Source: Methylobacterium nonmethylotrophicum (GTDB lineage: Bacteria > Pseudomonadota > Alphaproteobacteria > Rhizobiales > Beijerinckiaceae). From it: a stretch of 64,000 nt of DNA. Below are positions 59,880 to 64,000 of this stretch, in pieces. The DNA is taken from contig NZ_SRLB01000001.1 in NCBI RefSeq assembly GCF_004745635.1, positions 186,001 to 250,000 of the forward strand. The letters run 5' to 3'. The notes under the pieces are model-generated. The model was given only the letters and a program-made list of their open reading frames with translations, was not told where the DNA came from and made no database searches. The position numbers were made by a program, and so were the translations under genes. The number at the start of each line of letters is the position of its first letter. Within the stretch, counting starts at the first letter, position 1.

Positions 59880-62315
59880 ATGATCAATATGGATCAGGAA
59901 ACCGCGGAGCGCAACTACCTGACTGCGCTGGACTACCTCAACCAGCTCTTTGACCAGAGCGTAACGGGCAACTTAGTCGTCGTCGAGAAGCTGGCTGCTG
60001 ACCGCTGGCGGCACAAGCACTTCGACGCTATTTCGCAGCGAGACGAGGCCGCTGCATACGCCTTCGCGCAGTCGCTCTCTCACAGCACGTACATCGCTTG
60101 GGCGACCCACGACCCCGAGAAGGCCAAGAACGACAAGGGCCATCTCACGCGGTCGATTAAGAGCGCCGCAGTGGTGCCGGGTTTCGCTCTCGATATCGAC
60201 TTCGCCGGGGGTGAGCACGCCGCCAAGAACCTGCCACGAACGCCCGAAGCTGCCGCGAAGCTGCTGGATGAAGCGGGCGCCCCGATGCCGAGCATGATCC
60301 TCGCTTCAGGGGGTGGTCTGTACGCTATGTGGCTGTTCCGTAAGCCCTTCGTCATCCGTACCGAAGCTGATCGCGCGCGCGTTGGCGCTGCCATGAAGGC
60401 GTTCGAGAGCGCCGCGCGTGTCCCTTTTCTGAAAGCAGGTTTGAAGCTGGACGCTATCGGTGAATTGTCACGCATCCTGCGCGTGCCCGGCCTAGTCAAC
60501 GCGAAGTACGGTGTCACAGTCAGCTACTTGCTGCGACGGGAGGAGCGGTACAGCTTGGAGGAGTTGGAGGCATTTGCTCTCCCGCAGGCTGGCAAGAGCT
60601 TGACGTCAGCGCCGGCCTGCGCGGACAGCGTAAGCGCCGAGGACGGCGACATCATCCAAACCCTGCGAGCGCAGAACATCGATGGGATGCAAGAAGTCAT
60701 CAACGTCCTGACCGCCTGCGGCTTCGCCGCCAAGTGTGTCGCTCTTGCGGAGCGCGGTGAGAAGAAGATGATCCCCGAGCCGATGTGGAAGGACCTCGTT
60801 GACCTACTGGCGCACCTCGGGCAGGCGGGTGAACTGGCCTTCCACATCATCTCGAAGCAAGATGCCCGGTACGTTGAGGGCCAGTCTGATGACAAGTTGG
60901 AGCGGGCCCGAGAATTTGGTCCGAAGAAGTGTGAGACGATCGCGTTGAACGGCTGTTACGAGTGCAGCCGTTGCCACTTCGCAGGCAATCCTCACGTCGG
61001 TTCGCCGAACACCCTCGCCAGCCTGGAGGCAGGCTTGCTTTCGCTACAGAGCAAATGGGTGCTCGACACCAAGACTGGGCTGTTCTTCAACCATGTGGAC
61101 GGCATGGACAAGACCAGCAAGGATTTCAACCGGTCGTTCGCGCACCTCATCCCCGATCCTATTGACGTTAACACCGTGTTCGAGCGGTCGAAATTCTCCC
61201 GCCGGGTGGATGAGCATGATTACCGCGCCGGTGTGACGGAACGCTTCATCCAGGAGGGCAAGAAGTCAATTCTCAACGTGTGGAACCCCGGCGGAGTTTC
61301 GGCCTCAACCGAAGCTATGGATCTCGACACTCTCCACAAGCGTATCAAGATCATCCTCGACCACTTCGAACTGGTAGTACCGATCCAGGCTGAGCGTGCG
61401 CACGTCCTGGCCTACATCGCTCACCTGGTTCGGCACCCGATCGTCAAGATCGCGCACGCCCTCGTCTTCCAGACACGTCAAGGGCTCGGTAAGAAGGCGA
61501 TCGAAGAACTGATCGGCATGCTGGTTGGCGTCCACAACGTGAAGGTTGTCTTTGGCGGCGTCGTCGATGGGCGTTTCGTTGCGCAGCTGGCTAACCGTCA
61601 AGCTTTGATCCTGGACGAGTTGGATATCTCCGACAAGGTCGGAGGGTATAACAAGCTCAAACGGTGGATCGATGCTGAAGAGCAAGATGTAGAGCGCAAA
61701 GGCATCGATGCTTACAGCGCCCGGACCGCGCGCGCCACGCTGATCTTCACCAACCAGTTGTTGCCGCTGAAGCTGGAAAAAGGGGACCGGCGCCTCTTCG
61801 TCGTTCGTAATGAGGCACAACCGCGCGAACCGGCCTACTATGATCGGCTCTTCGCCGCGGTGAAGGATCCGACTATCGTTTCGGCTTTCCGAGCCTACCT
61901 CGACACGATCGATTTGGAGGGCTGGAACCCGAAGGCTTTCCCCCCTGAAACAGAAGGTAAGCGGCGGCTGGAGCGGCTGTCCGCTACCGGTCTTGAGCAG
62001 GAGCTTCGCGCCATGCGCGACGATGAGGACGGGCCATTCGCTGCGCCGGTCTTTACAGCTCAGGATGTTGTCGATGAGCTGCGCAAGCGGCTCAAGACGA
62101 TTGTAAACCGGCAGCAGGTCGAGGAGCTGTTCACGGCCCTGGGTGATCGCCCTCTGGACAAGCGTCCAATGCTTCGCGGCAAGCGGCTCCGCTTGTGGGT
62201 ATGGCGCGACCACGAGCGCATCGAAGCGATGACGGCTAAGCAGCTGGTTGGGCTCTACAGCCCGGTTGCTGCCATCGTGGAGGCGCAGGCTGAGGGACGT
62301 CGAGATGTGGCCTGA
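59880..62315 (+). CDS. primase-helicase of phage satellite / P4-like type
   Basis: 811 residues. The N-terminal part has an archaeo-eukaryotic-type primase core: Asp105/Asp107 (FALDIDFAGG) bind metal and ASGGGLYAMW at ~142-151 is the second motif, in which Tyr stands where His is often found. RILRVPGLVN follows. A Cys/His group (GCYECSRCHFAGNPH, ~360) may bind zinc. The C-terminal SF3-like helicase (~510-670) has Walker A FQTRQGLGKKAIEE, Walker B ALILDELD and sensor ATLIFTNQLLPL, as in DUF5906 proteins. It should initiate replication of the element. Lower GC than host genes. The 28-base gap to the preceding terminator suggests attenuation. Confidence 0.88.
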   Translation: MINMDQETAERNYLTALDYLNQLFDQSVTGNLVVVEKLAADRWRHKHFDAISQRDEAAAYAFAQSLSHSTYIAWATHDPEKAKNDKGHLTRSIKSAAVVPGFALDIDFAGGEHAAKNLPRTPEAAAKLLDEAGAPMPSMILASGGGLYAMWLFRKPFVIRTEADRARVGAAMKAFESAARVPFLKAGLKLDAIGELSRILRVPGLVNAKYGVTVSYLLRREERYSLEELEAFALPQAGKSLTSAPACADSVSAEDGDIIQTLRAQNIDGMQEVINVLTACGFAAKCVALAERGEKKMIPEPMWKDLVDLLAHLGQAGELAFHIISKQDARYVEGQSDDKLERAREFGPKKCETIALNGCYECSRCHFAGNPHVGSPNTLASLEAGLLSLQSKWVLDTKTGLFFNHVDGMDKTSKDFNRSFAHLIPDPIDVNTVFERSKFSRRVDEHDYRAGVTERFIQEGKKSILNVWNPGGVSASTEAMDLDTLHKRIKIILDHFELVVPIQAERAHVLAYIAHLVRHPIVKIAHALVFQTRQGLGKKAIEELIGMLVGVHNVKVVFGGVVDGRFVAQLANRQALILDELDISDKVGGYNKLKRWIDAEEQDVERKGIDAYSARTARATLIFTNQLLPLKLEKGDRRLFVVRNEAQPREPAYYDRLFAAVKDPTIVSAFRAYLDTIDLEGWNPKAFPPETEGKRRLERLSATGLEQELRAMRDDEDGPFAAPVFTAQDVVDELRKRLKTIVNRQQVEELFTALGDRPLDKRPMLRGKRLRLWVWRDHERIEAMTAKQLVGLYSPVAAIVEAQAEGRRDVA

Positions 62316-62318
62316 AGC

Positions 62319-62339
62319 TGACCAACGACCAATGACCGA
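62319..62339 (-). repeat. left triple heptamer (TTGGTCA type, minus orientation)
   Basis: TGACCAA, CGACCAA, TGACCGA, directly after the primase stop codon. Reverse complement of the right array; see 62427-62447. Confidence 0.85.
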
Positions 62340-62426
62340 CGAAAAATCGCATCGGTTCCGCCAGGAAGGGGGGCGCGGCGCGCCGCTCAACGGCACTTTC
62401 AGCTTCTGAGTCGATGTAAAAATTCG

Positions 62427-62447
62427 TTGGTCATTGGTCATTGGTCA
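62427..62447 (+). repeat. right triple heptamer (TTGGTCA x3)
   Basis: Three perfect contiguous copies of TTGGTCA. They face the left array across 87 bases (62340-62426) that include a GC-rich, palindrome-containing core (GGCGCGGCGCGCCGC). This could be a replication origin or an initiator-binding site for the primase-helicase. Confidence 0.85.
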
Positions 62448-62464
62448 CTTTTTGAGAGGCGAAC

Positions 62465-62950
62465 ATGTTGGCTCCCTCGATGCCCTCCAGTGCTACTATC
62501 ATCAAACCCCTCGCCACTCTGGCGTCTCTCCCGCCAGCTAACGAGGTGGTATTCCCGGGCCTGTTCGGGTGGTCACCCGTCTCCACCGGCTCCCTCACCG
62601 CGACCCTCCGCCTAGATCGCGGCTTGTTCGCGACGTGGCGGTGCCGCGGGATCGGCCCGACCGAGTTGCCCTCCACCTGGTTCCGGCCCGCACCGGGTCG
62701 GCCGCACTACTACATGGTCAGCGACGTGCAAGCCTGGCTCGCGGCCCGGCGCGGGGACCAGCTCGACACCGCCACCACCTGGAGGCTCAGCCTCGCGCGC
62801 GACCTCGGGCAGGAGGTGACGGACCCGACCGAGGTGCGGAAGCTCGCCGCGCTCTATGCCCGCGCCGCCGGCCCCCGCCTCCCTGGTAGCGTGACCTTCA
62901 CCCCTGCTGGGTTTCGGGGTTACCTCGCTTCCCTATTATCATCCAGGTAA
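62465..62950 (+). CDS. accessory-element protein with a putative DNA-binding wing domain
   Basis: 161 residues; GAGAGG precedes the ATG by 6 bases. LRLDRGLFATWRCRGIGPTELPSTWFRPAPGRPHYYMVSDVQAWLAAR resembles small satellite-borne HTH_17-like proteins, with the HYYMVSDVQAWL ending typical of such wings. The rest is helical. GC content is back to host level. Family not certain. Confidence 0.62.
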   Translation: MLAPSMPSSATIIKPLATLASLPPANEVVFPGLFGWSPVSTGSLTATLRLDRGLFATWRCRGIGPTELPSTWFRPAPGRPHYYMVSDVQAWLAARRGDQLDTATTWRLSLARDLGQEVTDPTEVRKLAALYARAAGPRLPGSVTFTPAGFRGYLASLLSSR

Positions 62951-63051
62951 AACCAAAAATTTCTGGAAGTATAAATGGCGGATAGTGTTCATTGGGGTGC
63001 GTGAATTCTCTAGAAAAACACCCCCTCCTTCTTGCGGCGAGAAGGAAGCGG

Positions 63052-63520
63052 GTGAGGCAAGAGGCTGTTGCCTACCTGCGTACCAGCTCGGCGGCCAACG
63101 TTGGGACCGACAAGGACAGCGAGACCCGGCAGCGCGCCGCCATTCAGGCCTTCGCTAAGCGGGAGGGCTTCGAGGTTGTCGCCGAGTTCTACGACGCCGC
63201 AGTGTCCGGCGCCGACCCCATCGAGGCCCGGCCGGGCTTCTCGGCGCTGCTGGACCGCATCGAGGGCAACGGCGTGCGCGTGGTCTTGGTCGAGAAGGCA
63301 TCCCGTGCTTCGCCCGGCAGCTGGTGGTCCAGGAAGCCGGCGTCCTCGCCCTGGCTCAAGGTGGCCCGGGAATAGAAGAGCGCCATCGGCCCCAAGGTGG
63401 AGGGGCGGAAACCCCACCAGGAGCTACGCCCGGAGGTGCCCCCTTCCGGACCCTGCGACATATCAATTCGGATGTCCGCTCGGCGGATAGAAGCGGCCCC
63501 AAGAGCCGTGGCTATGACAG
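63052..63520 (+). pseudogene. decayed serine site-specific recombinase (resolvase/invertase type)
   Basis: From GTG 63052: VRQEAVAYLRTSSAANVGTDKDSETRQRAAIQAFAKREGFEVVAEFYDAAVSGADPIEARPGFSALLDRI, the N-terminal catalytic domain, with the Ser nucleophile expected in YLRTSS. After ASR the frame slips near 63305; the expected FARQLVVQEAGVLALA is read in another frame at 63309-63360. A stop (63373-63375) is followed in the original frame by GPKVEGRKPHQELRPEV, typical of the start of the C-terminal region. The middle of a normal recombinase (about 150 residues) is missing. An open frame also begins with TTG at 62992. Confidence 0.82.
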
Positions 63521-63705
63521 CGGTTTCGGGATGTCGGCTACGTCTCTCGGCCATCCTTGCGGTCAGTTGTTCGAAGGCACTCCGCGTCTTTCCTGTAGGG
63601 ATCTATCTTTGCCATACTGACGCCCAAGCATCTTACGCCGAAAGGCGCTGTGACCACGTTCTCGCCGCACGGCTCTGCCCTCTTCATGCAGCGAAGCGAA
63701 CGAGA

Positions 63706-64000
63706 TCATGTCTTCCAGCCAGCCAGGAAGTCGAGGAGCAGTTGGTTGACCTCCTCGGGCTGCTCTTCGTGGGGGAGGTGGCCGCAGCGCGCGATCGCCG
63801 CGGTGCGCAGGTCGCTCGCCATCTCGGCCCACACGGCCGCCATGTCGAAGGTCTTGCCGACGGCGCCGAAATCGGCGCCCCACAGCGACAGCACCGGGCA
63901 GGAGATCTTCACGTCGGCGTCGACGAGATCTTGCGCCGTGTCCTCCTGGTTGGCGCGGTAGTCCGCCATTGCGCCACGCACAGCCCCGGGTGCCTTGTAG
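63706..64000 (-). CDS. alpha/beta hydrolase (haloacetate dehalogenase-like), C-terminal part
   Basis: The gene runs in from beyond base 64000; 98 C-terminal residues are visible. KAPGAVRGAMADYRANQEDTAQDLVDADVKISCPVLSLWGADFGAVGKTFDMAAVWAEMASDLRTAAIARCGHLPHEEQPEEVNQLLLDFLAGWK matches the end of fluoroacetate/haloacetate dehalogenase-type hydrolases, with the late catalytic His in CGHLPHEE. The substrate is uncertain. Codon use is host-like, so this may be chromosome beyond the element or a passenger gene. Confidence 0.75.
   Translation of the reverse strand, partial: YKAPGAVRGAMADYRANQEDTAQDLVDADVKISCPVLSLWGADFGAVGKTFDMAAVWAEMASDLRTAAIARCGHLPHEEQPEEVNQLLLDFLAGWKT

Noticed and set aside
62335..62409. 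25-codon open frame between the heptamer arrays
   Set aside because: Low-complexity, no ribosome site, and lies within the probable origin core.
62319..62447. CRISPR or transposon ends
   Set aside because: Only 7-bp units, inverted across 87 bases with no open frame for a transposase between them.
63563..63705. Fragment resembling the start of a small YRKDAE-type Rhizobiales protein on the minus strand (MAKIDPYRKDAECLR)
   Set aside because: Only about 20 residues are readable before stops; could be a gene remnant but is too short to annotate.
63706..64000. Right-hand end of the satellite
   Set aside because: No tRNA or att copy is seen near here, so the true right boundary cannot be placed within the window.

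Overview
The window reads as chromosome of a high-GC alphaproteobacterium of the order Hyphomicrobiales (Rhizobiales), most like Methylobacterium or a close relative. The indications are uniformly GC-rich coding sequence, an EcfG-type sigma factor with NepR-like sequence, DUF2336 and DUF2232 proteins, Rhizobiales-style REP palindromes, an rpsF-rpsR-DUF2232-rplI cluster followed by dnaB-alr, and a bacterial transglutaminase-like cysteine peptidase. Genus is an inference from gene content and style; no database search was possible.

Layout. 1-1329: 3' end of an MscS channel gene overlapping a CAP-domain lipoprotein gene. 1379-10078 (minus): an Ugp-type glycerol-3-phosphate importer whose genes are split (ugpE-ugpC, then ugpB-ugpA) by a CaiB-type CoA-transferase and a ThDP-dependent enzyme with its own candidate operator; a PfkB-family kinase lies upstream. 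10154-16209: two Uma2 nucleases, msrQ, glutaryl-CoA dehydrogenase, an OGFr-like protein, small secreted proteins and a second acyl-CoA dehydrogenase. 16353-21796 (minus): alr, dnaB and the ribosomal cluster rplI-DUF2232-rpsR-rpsF with promoter and terminator candidates. 22186-35202: signalling, stress and envelope genes, including an EcfG sigma factor carrying an N-terminal NepR-like segment, a PRC-barrel protein, a SWIB protein with a possible EcfG promoter, and three transporter or membrane genes. 35203-38205: eight copies of a 20-bp palindromic repeat, an HD-GYP protein and threonine aldolase. 38900-45909: gltB and gltD (glutamate synthase) separated by a glutathione S-transferase gene and a REP element. 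46218-56206: a TonB-dependent siderophore receptor behind a possible Irr box, a periplasmic partner, a SGNH hydrolase, a BTLCP peptidase, a Bcr/CflA exporter and a complete DUF3772-type MscS channel. 56396-57118: a spermidine-synthase-like protein.

57201 to about 63530 is clearly accessory DNA. It starts with the 3' half of a tRNA-Thr(CGT) gene, cut exactly at the anticodon loop. Then come a P4-type tyrosine integrase, two small HTH proteins of the AlpA/excisionase kind, a Cys/His-rich small protein, a hairpin terminator, a primase-helicase of P4/satellite type, a striking pair of inverted triple heptamer repeats (candidate origin), a third small DNA-binding-like protein and a decayed serine recombinase. 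No capsid, packaging or lysis genes are seen. This is the layout of a minimal phage satellite (P4-like or PICI-like). The window ends inside an alpha/beta hydrolase gene.

The best leads for something new are the NepR-EcfG fusion, which would put a sigma factor and its own anti-sigma in one chain, and the small satellite with its repeat arrays.
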